Source: Microbacteriaceae bacterium
Lineage (GTDB): Bacteria; Actinomycetota; Actinomycetes; Actinomycetales; Microbacteriaceae
Length of the DNA stretch: 64,000 nucleotides
NCBI GenBank assembly: GCA_009780695.1
Contig: WQZN01000013.1
Location: forward strand, 1 to 64,000
Direction of reading: 5' to 3'
This document shows, piece by piece, positions 33,234 through 42,708 of the stretch; position 1 is the first letter of the stretch; each line of letters opens with the position of its first letter. Below the pieces are notes generated by a model, which did no database searches, had not been told where the DNA came from, and was given only the letters and a program-made list of their open reading frames with translations. The position numbers and the translations under genes were made by a program.

Positions 33234-34976
33234 ATGGCGTGGGTTCCGACCCCGTCGCGCACGACGCGGCGGCCCGACGCCCGCCGGCGCCGCCTGGGCT
33301 TCACCGGTCAGGCGATGGTGCTGCAGCTGGTCGTCGTCGTCGCGGCGGTCGCGGGGGCGGTGGCGCTCACCGCCTGGTTCAGCGCCCAGCAGCTGACCGG
33401 CCAGATCGAGCAGCGCGCGCTCGCCGTGGCGCGCACGACGGCGAGCAACGGCGACATCCGCACCGAGGTCGGCCGGCTGAGCGCGCTGCCCGCCTTGCCC
33501 GACGCGGCCGCGCTGCGCACGGGAACGGTGCAGCAGATCGCGGAGGAGATCCGCCGCAGCACGGGCGCCCTCTACGTCGTCGTGACGGACGAGTCGGGGC
33601 TGCGCCTCTCGCACCCGGACGCGAGCCTGCTCGGGCAGCCCGCGACCGGGCGCACCGACCTGGTGCTGCACGCCGGCCGCGAGAGCACCGACATCGACCA
33701 CGGCGGCCTCGGGCTCTCCGCGCGGGCGCGGGTGCCGATCTTCACCGAGCCGGGCGGCCGGGTGATCGGCGAGGTGAGCGTCGGGTTCCCGATGACGGCC
33801 GTCGATCAGGCGCTGCTCCAGTTGATCCTGCCGCTGCTCGCCGCGACCGTCGGCGCCCTGGCGATCAGCGGCGCGGCATCCACCCTCGTGGCCCGTCGGC
33901 TGCGTCGGCTGACCCGCGATCTCGAACCCGAGCAGATCGCGAATCTGCTGCAGGACCAGGAGGTCGTGCTGCACGGGATCGCCGAGGGGGTTCTCGGCGT
34001 CGCGCCGGACGGGCGTGTCACGGTCTGCACCGCGCGGGCACAGCGGATGCTGCAGCTGGGGGACGTCGTCGGGCAGCAGTTCCACAGCCTCGCCCTGCCG
34101 GCGGCGGTGGGCCGGCTCATCGAGGATCCGCAGCAGGCGGGCAGCGACACCCAGGTCGTCGTGGGGGAGGCGGTGCTCAGGGTCCTCGCCCGCCGCGTCA
34201 CGCGCGGCACGAGCAACCTGGGCTGGGTGCTCACGATCTTCGACCGCACGCAGATCGTCGCGCTCACCAACCAGCTGGATGCCGTCGCCGCGCTGTCGAA
34301 CGCGCTGCGTGTGCAGCGCCACGAGTTCGCCAACCGGCTGCACACGGCGACGGGTCTGCTCGACCTCGGCGACACCGAGGAGGCTGCGCGGTTCCTGCAC
34401 GAGACACTCGAGAACGGGCCGCTCAAATACCCGCTCAAGCACTCGGAGCGACTGAACGACCCCTACCTGAAGGCCTTCCTGGGCGCGAAGGGCTTCGAGG
34501 CCTCCGAGCGCGGGGTGCTGCTGCGGCTCGGCGTCGAGACGCTGATCCGCGGCGACGTCGCCGACCCGCAGGACATCACGACCGTGCTCGGCAACTTGAT
34601 CGACAACGCGGTCGAGGCCGCGGTGCGCGGCAGCGGCGAGCCGCGCTGGGTCGAGGTCGAGCTGATGAATGAAGCGGATGTCCTGCACCTGGTCGTCGCG
34701 GATTCGGGCGACGGCGTCGTCGACGGCCCCGAGCTGCCGTTCGTCGAGGGCCACACGACGGCGGAGCCCGCACCGGGCCTCGAGCCGGGGCCGGCGGAGG
34801 GCTGGCTGCGCCGCGGCCACGGGCTCGGGCTGCCGCTGTCGCGGCGCATCGCCCGCGCGCTCGGCGGCGACGTCTGGCTCGCCTCGGCGGGCGCCCCCGG
34901 CGGCCCGGGTGCGGTCTTCTGCGCGCGACTGCCCGGGGTGGTCCGGGCAGGCGCGGCCGCGGCGGTGCGGCGATGA
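33234..34976 (+). CDS. CitA/DcuS-family sensor histidine kinase
   Basis: two TMs with periplasmic region, PAS-like region, RVQRHEFANRLHTATGLLDLGDTEEAARFL (H-box), GNLIDNAVEAA, GHGLGLPLSRRIARALGGDV; RBS GAGGAGG. Confidence 0.92.
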   Translation: MAWVPTPSRTTRRPDARRRRLGFTGQAMVLQLVVVVAAVAGAVALTAWFSAQQLTGQIEQRALAVARTTASNGDIRTEVGRLSALPALPDAAALRTGTVQQIAEEIRRSTGALYVVVTDESGLRLSHPDASLLGQPATGRTDLVLHAGRESTDIDHGGLGLSARARVPIFTEPGGRVIGEVSVGFPMTAVDQALLQLILPLLAATVGALAISGAASTLVARRLRRLTRDLEPEQIANLLQDQEVVLHGIAEGVLGVAPDGRVTVCTARAQRMLQLGDVVGQQFHSLALPAAVGRLIEDPQQAGSDTQVVVGEAVLRVLARRVTRGTSNLGWVLTIFDRTQIVALTNQLDAVAALSNALRVQRHEFANRLHTATGLLDLGDTEEAARFLHETLENGPLKYPLKHSERLNDPYLKAFLGAKGFEASERGVLLRLGVETLIRGDVADPQDITTVLGNLIDNAVEAAVRGSGEPRWVEVELMNEADVLHLVVADSGDGVVDGPELPFVEGHTTAEPAPGLEPGPAEGWLRRGHGLGLPLSRRIARALGGDVWLASAGAPGGPGAVFCARLPGVVRAGAAAAVRR

Positions 34977-35644
34977 GCGCTGCGCCCCGACCGCTGCGGG
35001 TCCTCGTCGCGGACGACGACTTCCACGTCGCGCGGCTGCACGCCGCCGTGGTCGACGCCACGGAGGGCTTCGTGGCGCTGCCGCCGATGGGCTCGGGCGA
35101 GGCGGTGCTGCGCGCGGTGCCCGCCGCCGCCCCGGACCTCGTGCTGCTCGACGTCTACATGCCCGACATGAACGGCCTCGACGTGCTCGCACGCATCGAC
35201 ATCGACGCCTTCGTGGTGAGCGCCGCGAGCGATCAGGCCTCGGTGCGCCGCGCGCTGCGCCGCGGTGCGCTGAGCTATCTCATCAAGCCGTTCCCGGAAG
35301 AGCTGCTGCGGCGCCGGCTGCAGGGGTACCTGCGGTTCCGGCAGCTGCTCGCCGACGGGCCGAACCTCGATCAGGACGCCGTCGAGCGCGCGCTGCGGAT
35401 GCTGCACCCGGGCGACCGCAGCACCGGCCGGCCGCGCGCCGTGACCGAGCTCTCGGTGCTCGAGGCGCTGCGGAACGCCGTCGAGCCGCTGTCGGCGGCC
35501 GATGTCGCCGCCGCGGTCGGGGTCTCACGCGCGACGGCGCAGCGCTACCTCTCGGGCCTCGTCGACGACGGCGCCGCGAGCGTGCAGCTGCGCTACGGGG
35601 CGGCGGGGCGGCCGGAGCACCGCTACGGCATCCGGCCGGAGTGA
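34973..35644 (+). CDS. CitB/DcuR-family response regulator
   Basis: LRVLVADDDFHVARLHAAVVDATEGF...DLVLLDVYMPDMNGLDVL...KPFPEELLRRRL; C-terminal HTH; overlaps kinase stop. Confidence 0.93.
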   Translation: MSAAPRPLRVLVADDDFHVARLHAAVVDATEGFVALPPMGSGEAVLRAVPAAAPDLVLLDVYMPDMNGLDVLARIDIDAFVVSAASDQASVRRALRRGALSYLIKPFPEELLRRRLQGYLRFRQLLADGPNLDQDAVERALRMLHPGDRSTGRPRAVTELSVLEALRNAVEPLSAADVAAAVGVSRATAQRYLSGLVDDGAASVQLRYGAAGRPEHRYGIRPE

Positions 35645-35666
35645 GGCTCGTTCCCGCACTGCCGCT

Positions 35667-35740
35667 CTTTCGCGCGATACGGACTTCGTCGCGCGTTCTG
35701 ACGGGTTGTAACGCGCGACGAACTCCGTATCGCGCGAAAG
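35667..35740. repeat. Long intergenic palindrome (D): 31-bp arms with one mismatch, 12-nt loop
   Basis: CTTTCGCGCGATACGGACTTCGTCGCGCGTT / AACGCGCGACGAACTCCGTATCGCGCGAAAG. Confidence 0.88.
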
Positions 35741-35780
35741 TCTGCGAATGCCAGCCGGGCGGGTCTGTAGCCTGACGAGC

Positions 35781-36401
35781 GTGGACCACGAGGAGGTCGT
35801 TCGGGTGTACGGGCCGTGGCTCGCGCACACTCCGGCTGATGTTGTCGAGCTGCAGCGTGGCTACCCCGGGCGGTGGTGGGTCGCCGGCGGTTGGGCTATC
35901 GAGGCCTTCACCGGCATCCCGCGACCACATGGTGATATCGACTTGAGCATCCCGCGCTCCGATGTCGCGCTGTTCTGGCACCACCTCTTCGGCCGCATGC
36001 ACGTCTGGGAGGCGGATGCAGGGACGCTCCGTCCCCTGGTCGGCGCTGAAACGGCGGTCGCACAGAGTTGCGGCAACCTCTGGCTTCGCCGGAGTGGCGC
36101 CGACCCGTGGGAGTACGACGTCCTTCTTGCGGAGACGGACGAGGAGCGCTGGATCTACAAGCGTGACCCGCGTATTGCGCTCCCCATCGAAGACATCGTG
36201 TGGCGAAAGGATGGGGTCGGCTACCTGAGGCCCGAAATCCAGCTCTTGCACAAGGCGCGCGGTCTGCGCTCTCAGGACCAGCATGATTTCGATGCGTGTC
36301 TTCCGCTTCTAAGCACACCCGCGCGAACCTGGCTGCACGCGGCTCTGGATGTCGCCCATCCGGGGCACCCTTGGGCGGTTCGGCTCGCGACGCAGCTCTG
36401 A
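35781..36401 (+). CDS. Nucleotidyltransferase-fold protein (aminoglycoside/lincosamide nucleotidyltransferase-like)
   Basis: PGRWWVAGGWAIEAFTGIPRPHGDIDLSIPRSDVALFWHHL: GG(W)-x-DxD-like NTase motif; GTG start. Confidence 0.75.
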   Translation: MDHEEVVRVYGPWLAHTPADVVELQRGYPGRWWVAGGWAIEAFTGIPRPHGDIDLSIPRSDVALFWHHLFGRMHVWEADAGTLRPLVGAETAVAQSCGNLWLRRSGADPWEYDVLLAETDEERWIYKRDPRIALPIEDIVWRKDGVGYLRPEIQLLHKARGLRSQDQHDFDACLPLLSTPARTWLHAALDVAHPGHPWAVRLATQL

Positions 36402-36449
36402 CCAATGGGCAGGGCCGTGATGGCGGTGCGGAACACCCACCGTCGCGGT

Positions 36450-37577
36450 TCAGACCAGTGGCGACCAGAGCTCGTCCTCGAGGCGCCAGTCGACCGGGGC
36501 GCCCGTGACCTCGAGCGCGTCGGTGAGCCAGACCGTCGCGCCCGGCGCCCAGCCGGCGAGCACAGTCGCCGCGGCATCCTCGACACCTGCGGCTTCGGCA
36601 TCCTCGACGGCGATCGCCCGCTCTGCCGCGCGCAGATAAGCCGCGCCCGTGACGTGCACCGCGTCCCATTCGGCGGCGACTGCCGGCCAGTCGGGCAGCA
36701 CCCAGCGCCCGTCGCGACCCGTGGCGAGCCCCCACACCTGGCGGCGCGATGCGGTGACGTCGAAGGGATGCCTGCGGCACAGCTCCGCCCAGTCCGCCGG
36801 CCCCGCGATCTCGAGCACGCGTGCACCCGCACGCGCCCGCGCCGGCCAGACCCGGGCGTGTTCCTCGCCCATCGAGTCCTCGAGGAAGTGCAGCGCAGCC
36901 GGTCCCGCTGCTCCGAGCTCGGCCGTCGACCACACCCCGCTGTACATCGGCAGCGCCCACCACGCGCCGCTCAGCGGCTGGCCGGGGTAGTTCGCGGCGT
37001 GTCGGGCGAACTGCGCCTCGTCGAGCTCGGCGCGCGAGCGCCAGCCCGCGAGCCGGGCCCCCGTCGTCGCGGGCTCGGGCCGCTCGGGCACGCGTCGCTC
37101 GCGCGTCTCGGGGTCGTCGTAGAAGAACCCGGTCACGAACTGGGGTGCGGCGAGCGGATGCCACAGCCACGCGGCCTCGGGCATCCGCCCCACCCGCTCC
37201 GCGACCGTGCGCAGCGCCTCGTCGAAGATCGGGTCCGCGAGCATGAGGTCGGTGCCGTCGGGCTCCTGCCAGGGACGGGCCGCGTCGACGGACGCGGTGA
37301 GGGCGGCGCCCAGCGTTCCGGGCCGCAGCACGAGGTCGTCGGCGGCGGCCGCGAGGTGCGCGGCGACGCCGGCCGCGGTGTCGGCGGGGCGCGCCGCGGG
37401 GGAGCCGCCCCACCCCGTCGCGAAGCCGAACGCGACGCCGCCCGAGCGCTCGAGGTCGCGCACCACGCCCCACGCCACGGCGTGCACGGACTCGTCGGCG
37501 CGGGCCGCGAGCTCCCACAGCATCCGCCGCCCGCGCGGCCCCTCGATCAGCTCGTCAGCGTGCGCATCCTCGTCCAC
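36450..37577 (-). CDS. Hypothetical protein
   Basis: VDEDAHADELIEGPRGRRMLWELAARADESVHAVAWGVVRDLERSGG... good actinobacterial codon pattern, no family recognised. Confidence 0.7.
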   Translation of the reverse strand: MDEDAHADELIEGPRGRRMLWELAARADESVHAVAWGVVRDLERSGGVAFGFATGWGGSPAARPADTAAGVAAHLAAAADDLVLRPGTLGAALTASVDAARPWQEPDGTDLMLADPIFDEALRTVAERVGRMPEAAWLWHPLAAPQFVTGFFYDDPETRERRVPERPEPATTGARLAGWRSRAELDEAQFARHAANYPGQPLSGAWWALPMYSGVWSTAELGAAGPAALHFLEDSMGEEHARVWPARARAGARVLEIAGPADWAELCRRHPFDVTASRRQVWGLATGRDGRWVLPDWPAVAAEWDAVHVTGAAYLRAAERAIAVEDAEAAGVEDAAATVLAGWAPGATVWLTDALEVTGAPVDWRLEDELWSPLV

Positions 37578-37597
37578 GGCTCCACCCTGGCACCGCT

Positions 37598-37671
37598 CGC
37601 CTGCGCTGGGCGGCTCCACCGGCGCCGGACGGCGCGCCGCGTGGCGCAGGTGGGGCCGCCCAGCGCAGGCG
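37598..37671. repeat. Intergenic palindrome, possible family B copy B3 (23-bp arms, one mismatch)
   Basis: CGCCTGCGCTGGGCGGCTCCACC / GGTGGGGCCGCCCAGCGCAGGCG between divergent genes. Confidence 0.8.
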
Positions 37672-37700
37672 GGCGGCGGCCCCGCGCCTAAACTGGCCGC

Positions 37701-38243
37701 ATGACGGAAGTCCGGCGGACCAAGCTGCCCGGTGTCGGCATGCTGCACACCTTCTATCCCGAGGACGGGGGCAAGGTCGGCGTCGTCGCACACCGCAGCG
37801 GCGCGAACGACCTCGTCATGATCGACGACCCCTCGAACCCCGACGAGGCGGTCAAGATCACCCTGCGCCTCACGGAGGACGAGGCGCACACCCTCGCCGA
37901 GCTGCTCGGCGGCACGCAGATCACCGAGAGCCTGCAGGCGCTCGACCAGATCCCGGGCCTCAGCATCGACTGGTTCACGGTCGACTACGACGACGCCATC
38001 GCCGGCAAGCCGCTCGGCAAGCCCGCCGATCACGGCTTCGTCGGCGTCACGGTCGTCGCGGTCGTGCGCGGCGAGACCACGAACCCGGGCCCCGGCATCG
38101 ACTTCACGGTGTTCCCGGGTGACACGCTCGTCGTCGCGGGCAGCCCCGAGAAGGTCGCGAAGACCTTCGCCTACTTCCGCACGGGGACTGTGCCGATGAC
38201 CTCCGCCATCCCCACCGCACCCGCCGCGCAGCCCGAAAGCTGA
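37701..38243 (+). CDS. KhtT-like cation:proton antiporter regulatory subunit (RCK_C/TrkA-C)
   Basis: MTEVRRTKLPGVGMLHTFYPEDGGKVGVVAHRSG...GIDFTVFPGDTLVVAGSPEKVAKT. Confidence 0.88.
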   Translation: MTEVRRTKLPGVGMLHTFYPEDGGKVGVVAHRSGANDLVMIDDPSNPDEAVKITLRLTEDEAHTLAELLGGTQITESLQALDQIPGLSIDWFTVDYDDAIAGKPLGKPADHGFVGVTVVAVVRGETTNPGPGIDFTVFPGDTLVVAGSPEKVAKTFAYFRTGTVPMTSAIPTAPAAQPES

Positions 38244-38245
38244 AC

Positions 38246-39514
38246 GTGCACCGCGCTGCCGCGCTCGCCGCGGGGTCGACCGATCACGCCCACCTCGGCA
38301 CGCAGCTGATCACGCTCGGCGTCCTGTTCGTCTTCGCCTACGTGCTCGGCCGTCTCGCGAAGCGCGTCGGCCTGCCGGCGATCCCCGTCTACATGGTCGT
38401 CGGGCTGCTCGCGAGCCCGAACACGCACGCGTTCCCGCTCGATTTCCAGGCGGCGGATGTCCAGCTCGTCGCCGTGTTCGGCCTGATCCTGCTGCTGTTC
38501 TCGCTGGGCCTCGAGTTCGATCAGGACGAGTTCTTCGGCAGCCTCGGCAAGCTCGTCGTCTCGGGCGGCACCTACGTCGCGCTGAACCTCGGCATCGGCC
38601 TCGCCTTCGGCTTCTGGGTCGGCTGGGGCACGCGCGAGGCCCTCATCATCGCGGGCATGACCGCGACATCCTCGAGCGCGATCGTCACCAAGCTGCTCAT
38701 CGAGCTGCGCCGCCTGACGAACGCCGAGACGCCGATGATCCTCGGCGTCACGGTCGTCGAGGACATCTTCATCGCGATCTACCTGGCGATCGTCTCGGCC
38801 GCGCTCAGCCATGCGACGGGCTTCTGGCCGATCGCGCTGCGGCTCGTGCTCGACTTCCTGTTCATCGTGCTGATGTTCGCCCTCGCGCGCTGGGGCGGGA
38901 AGTACGTCTCGCGGCTGCTCAAGACGAACGACGACGAGCTGTTCACCGTGCTGTTCTTCGGCCTCGCCGTCGTGTTCGGCGGCATCGGCGAGGAGATCGG
39001 CGTGACCGACGCGATCGGGGCGTTCCTCATCGGCGTCGTGCTCGGCGCCACCCGCTACCACGCGCGCATCGAGCGCGTCACGATCCCGCTGCGGGACATC
39101 TTCGCCGCGTTCTTCTTCCTGAACTTCGGTCTCGACCTCGATGTGGCGCAGTTCGGCGGGGTCGCGTGGGTCGTGGTGGCCGCCGTCATCCTCACCCTCG
39201 GCCTCAACTTCGGCGCGAGCCAGCTGATCGCGCGGATGAACGGCTTCGGGGTGGAGGCCGGGATCAACACCTTCGTGATCCTGCAGAACCGCGGCGAGTT
39301 CGCGCTGATCCTCGCGACGCTCGCCGTCGGGGCGGGGCTCGACGAGCGCCTCACGCCGTTCGCCGGCCTGTATGTCCTGATCATGGCCGTCATCGGGCCG
39401 CTCATGGCGGCGAACTCGGAGCGCGTGAACACGCGGATCCGGAAGCGGCGCGTGCGGCGCAACCTGGCGAAGGCGGCCGCGCTCGCGGCTGCTTCCCAGC
39501 TTGTTGAAGAGTGA
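38246..39514 (+). CDS. KhtU/KefB-like cation:proton antiporter (CPA2)
   Basis: FAYVLGRLAKRVGLPAIPVYMVVGLLASPNTHAFPLDF...FGLILLLFSLGLEFDQDEFF. Confidence 0.9.
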   Translation: MHRAAALAAGSTDHAHLGTQLITLGVLFVFAYVLGRLAKRVGLPAIPVYMVVGLLASPNTHAFPLDFQAADVQLVAVFGLILLLFSLGLEFDQDEFFGSLGKLVVSGGTYVALNLGIGLAFGFWVGWGTREALIIAGMTATSSSAIVTKLLIELRRLTNAETPMILGVTVVEDIFIAIYLAIVSAALSHATGFWPIALRLVLDFLFIVLMFALARWGGKYVSRLLKTNDDELFTVLFFGLAVVFGGIGEEIGVTDAIGAFLIGVVLGATRYHARIERVTIPLRDIFAAFFFLNFGLDLDVAQFGGVAWVVVAAVILTLGLNFGASQLIARMNGFGVEAGINTFVILQNRGEFALILATLAVGAGLDERLTPFAGLYVLIMAVIGPLMAANSERVNTRIRKRRVRRNLAKAAALAAASQLVEE

Positions 39515-39561
39515 ACCCTGTCGAATAGTCCTGTCGACTCGACCTCGCCCGAAAGCCGTAT

Positions 39562-40449
39562 GTGAATCCTGAGCACGCCCCCCACCCCGGCGACCTGACC
39601 CTGATGCGGGTGATGCGCCGCCCCCGCTGGATCGGCGTGCTCCTCATCGCACTCGCCGTCGCGGCGGCCTTCGCCTTCCTCGGCCGCTGGCAGCTCGACC
39701 GCGCGCTCGCGGCGCGCCAGGTCGGCCCGCAGATCACCGAGACGACCCACCCCCTGCAGGACGTGATCGGCCCCGGTGCGGCGATCGCGAACGACCGCGT
39801 CGGCCAGCTCACGACGGTCGACGTGACGACCGTGCCGGCCGACTACCTGCTCATCGAGGACCGCGACAACGACAGCGGCGCCCGCGGGTACTGGGTCGTC
39901 GCGCACACGATCGTGAGCAGCGGGCGGGATGCCGGCGCCCACCTCGCCGTCGCACGCGGCTTCACCCCCGACCGCGCGACCGCGCTCTCGGTGGTGCGGC
40001 GGCTCGAGGCATCCGCCCCCGAGCAGCTCGCCCTCACCGGCCGCATCCAGCCGACCGATCCGCCGCAGCAGCCCGAGGACAGCATGGCCGGGAACCCGCC
40101 CGCCATGAAGGACATGGCCGTCGCGATCCTGATCAACCACTGGTCGCAGCTCGGCCCCGACCCGCAGTTCTTCGAGGCCTACTTCGTCGCGAAGAACGCG
40201 GTGCCGACCGGCCTCGTGCCGATCTACTCGCCCGCGCCGATCGAGCAGAAGTCGATCGACTGGCTCAACGCGTTCTACGCCGCCGAGTGGGTCGTGTTCG
40301 CCGGCTTCGCCGTGTACCTCTGGTACCGGCTCGCGAAGGACGCCTGGGAGCGCGAGGTCGACGACCTCGCCGAGGCGGCCGCTGCGGCTGCCGGGGAGGC
40401 CTCGGCCGAGGCATCCGACATTCCCACGGATTCACAGAAAGTAGACTGA
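39562..40449 (+). CDS. SURF1 family protein
   Basis: MRRPRWIGVLLIALAVAAAFAFLGRWQLDRALAARQ...LEASAPEQLALTGRIQPTDPPQ. Confidence 0.9.
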   Translation: MNPEHAPHPGDLTLMRVMRRPRWIGVLLIALAVAAAFAFLGRWQLDRALAARQVGPQITETTHPLQDVIGPGAAIANDRVGQLTTVDVTTVPADYLLIEDRDNDSGARGYWVVAHTIVSSGRDAGAHLAVARGFTPDRATALSVVRRLEASAPEQLALTGRIQPTDPPQQPEDSMAGNPPAMKDMAVAILINHWSQLGPDPQFFEAYFVAKNAVPTGLVPIYSPAPIEQKSIDWLNAFYAAEWVVFAGFAVYLWYRLAKDAWEREVDDLAEAAAAAAGEASAEASDIPTDSQKVD

Positions 40450-40454
40450 TTCCT

Positions 40455-40988
40455 ATGCAGCAGGCCGCCCCCTCCACCGATGAGGGCACCTACCTGTCCC
40501 GCCTGTGGGAGCAGCTGCGCAGCGTCAAGGGCGCCCGCCCCCGCGCGGCCGATCTGCCGAAGGTGCCGGCGGCGCTGAAGCTCTACCAGGTCACCGCGTG
40601 GATCACCGGCATCATGCTGCTGCTGCTGTGTGCCGAGATGATCGTGAAGTACGGCTTCGGGCACTGGGTCTACGCCTTCCAGCCCGGCGAGCCGCTCATC
40701 TCGTTCCCGCCCGTCAACCCGGCCACCGACCCCTACCTCAAGGGCGTCAACCTGTCGATCGCGGTGCTCATCGTCCACGGCTGGCTGTACGTGCTCTACC
40801 TCTTCGCTGACTTCCGGCTGTGGAGCCTGATGCGGATGCCGTTCACCAAGTTCGTGCAGATCGCGCTCGGCGGCGTGATCCCGTTCATGTCCTTCATCGT
40901 CGAAGGGCTGATCACGAAGCAGGTCCAGACCTATCTCGCTGAGCACCCCCAGCCCGCTGGGAACACCGGAGGACGGAATGAGCACTGA
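40455..40988 (+). CDS. DUF3817 domain membrane protein
   Basis: [36 protein letters not shown]...[24 protein letters not shown]. Confidence 0.9.
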   Translation: MQQAAPSTDEGTYLSRLWEQLRSVKGARPRAADLPKVPAALKLYQVTAWITGIMLLLLCAEMIVKYGFGHWVYAFQPGEPLISFPPVNPATDPYLKGVNLSIAVLIVHGWLYVLYLFADFRLWSLMRMPFTKFVQIALGGVIPFMSFIVEGLITKQVQTYLAEHPQPAGNTGGRNEH

Positions 40989-42555
40989 GCAAGAGGGCCG
41001 GCCGGTTCTCGTCGTCGACTTCGGCGCGCAGTACGCGCAGCTGATCGCACGGCGGGTGCGCGAGGCATCCGTCTACTCCGAGATCGTGCCGCACACGATC
41101 ACCGCCGCCGAGGTCGCGGCCAAGAACCCGGCCGGCATCATCCTCTCGGGCGGTCCCTCGTCGGTGTACGAAGAGGGCGCGCCCGCCTTCGACTCCGGCG
41201 TGTTCGAGCTCGGCGTGCCGACGCTCGGCATCTGCTACGGCTTCCAGGTCATGGCGCAGGCGCTGGGCGGCGAGGTCGCCCAGACCGGCCGCCGCGAGTA
41301 CGGCGCGACGGATGTCACCGTCAGCGCCTCCGGAACGCTGCTCGCCGACCAGCCCGCCGAGCAGGTCACCTGGATGAGCCACGGCGACTCGGTCTCGCGC
41401 GCGCCCGAGGGCTTCGACGTGCTCGCGTCGTCGGACGCGACGCCCGTCGCCGCCTTCGCCAACGACGAGAAGAAGTTCTACGGCGTGCAGTGGCACCCCG
41501 AGGTGAAGCACTCCGAGTACGGTCAGGGGCTGCTCGAGAACTTCCTGCACCGGGCCGCCGGCATCCGCGCCGACTGGACGAGCGAGAACGTCATCGAGAC
41601 GCAGGTCGCGCGCATCCGCGAGCAGGTCGGCAACGCGCGCGTCATCTCGGCGCTGTCGGGCGGCGTCGACTCAGCCGTCTCGACCGCGCTCGTGCACAAG
41701 GCCGTCGGCGACCAGCTCACTGCCGTGTTCGTCGACCACGGGCTGCTGCGCGCCGGCGAGCGGCAGCAGGTCGAAGAGGACTACGTCGCCTCGACGGGCG
41801 TGCGGCTCATCACGGTCGACGCCCGTGACACGTTCCTCGGCCACCTCGAGGGCGTCACCGACCCCGAGCAGAAGCGCAAGATCATCGGCCGCGAGTTCAT
41901 CCGTGCCTTCGAGAAGGTGCAGCGCGAGCTCGTCGCCGAGGCGGCGGCCGAGGGCGGCGAGCCGGTCAAGTTCCTCGTGCAGGGCACGCTCTACCCCGAT
42001 GTGGTCGAGTCGGGCGGCGGCGCCGGCACGGCGAACATCAAGAGCCACCACAATGTCGGCGGCCTGCCCGACGACCTCGACTTCGAGCTCGTCGAGCCGC
42101 TGCGCGCGCTGTTCAAGGACGAGGTGCGGGCCGTCGGGCGCGAGCTCGGCATCCCCGAGGCCATCGTCTCGCGTCAGCCGTTCCCCGGGCCCGGTCTCGC
42201 GATCCGCATCGTCGGCGAGGTGACGCCCGATCGTCTCGCGATCCTGCGTCAGGCCGACGCGATCGCGCGCGCCGAGCTCACCGCGGCGGGCCTCGACGGC
42301 GAGATCTGGCAGTGCCCGGTCGTGCTGCTGGCGGATGTCCGTTCCGTCGGCGTCCAGGGCGACGGCCGCACCTACGGCCACCCGATCGTGCTGCGCCCGG
42401 TGTCGTCGGAGGACGCGATGACCGCCGACTGGACCCGGGTGCCCTTCGACGTGCTCGCCCGCATCTCGAACCGCATCACCAACGAGGTGCGCGAGGTCAA
42501 CCGCGTCGTGCTCGACGTCACGTCGAAGCCGCCGGGGACCATCGAGTGGGAGTGA
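40978..42555 (+). CDS. guaA: GMP synthase (glutamine-hydrolysing)
   Basis: [30 protein letters not shown]...[23 protein letters not shown]. Confidence 0.98.
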   Translation: MSTEQEGRPVLVVDFGAQYAQLIARRVREASVYSEIVPHTITAAEVAAKNPAGIILSGGPSSVYEEGAPAFDSGVFELGVPTLGICYGFQVMAQALGGEVAQTGRREYGATDVTVSASGTLLADQPAEQVTWMSHGDSVSRAPEGFDVLASSDATPVAAFANDEKKFYGVQWHPEVKHSEYGQGLLENFLHRAAGIRADWTSENVIETQVARIREQVGNARVISALSGGVDSAVSTALVHKAVGDQLTAVFVDHGLLRAGERQQVEEDYVASTGVRLITVDARDTFLGHLEGVTDPEQKRKIIGREFIRAFEKVQRELVAEAAAEGGEPVKFLVQGTLYPDVVESGGGAGTANIKSHHNVGGLPDDLDFELVEPLRALFKDEVRAVGRELGIPEAIVSRQPFPGPGLAIRIVGEVTPDRLAILRQADAIARAELTAAGLDGEIWQCPVVLLADVRSVGVQGDGRTYGHPIVLRPVSSEDAMTADWTRVPFDVLARISNRITNEVREVNRVVLDVTSKPPGTIEWE

Positions 42556-42563
42556 GTCCGTAG

Positions 42564-42591
42564 CGGAAGCCGCCCTTCGGGGCGGCTTCCG
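42564..42591 (+). terminator. guaA terminator
   Basis: CGGAAGCCGCCC-TTCG-GGGCGGCTTCCG. Confidence 0.85.
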
Positions 42592-42608
42592 TCGTTTGCG
42601 CACCCTGT

Positions 42609-42682
42609 GCGGCACATTTTCCAGTGCCGGGCATACCGGTGCAGTGGCCGGGATATGCCCCACAGTAGAAAATGTGCCCGAC
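42609..42682. repeat. Intergenic palindrome family C, copy C2
   Basis: right arm reverse complement CGTCGGGCACATTTTCTACTGTGGGGCATATCC matches C1 left arm GTCGGGCACTTTTTCTACTGTGGGGCATATGG. Confidence 0.85.
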
Positions 42683-42708
42683 GGCACCGGGCCGGGCAGG
42701 ATTGACGC

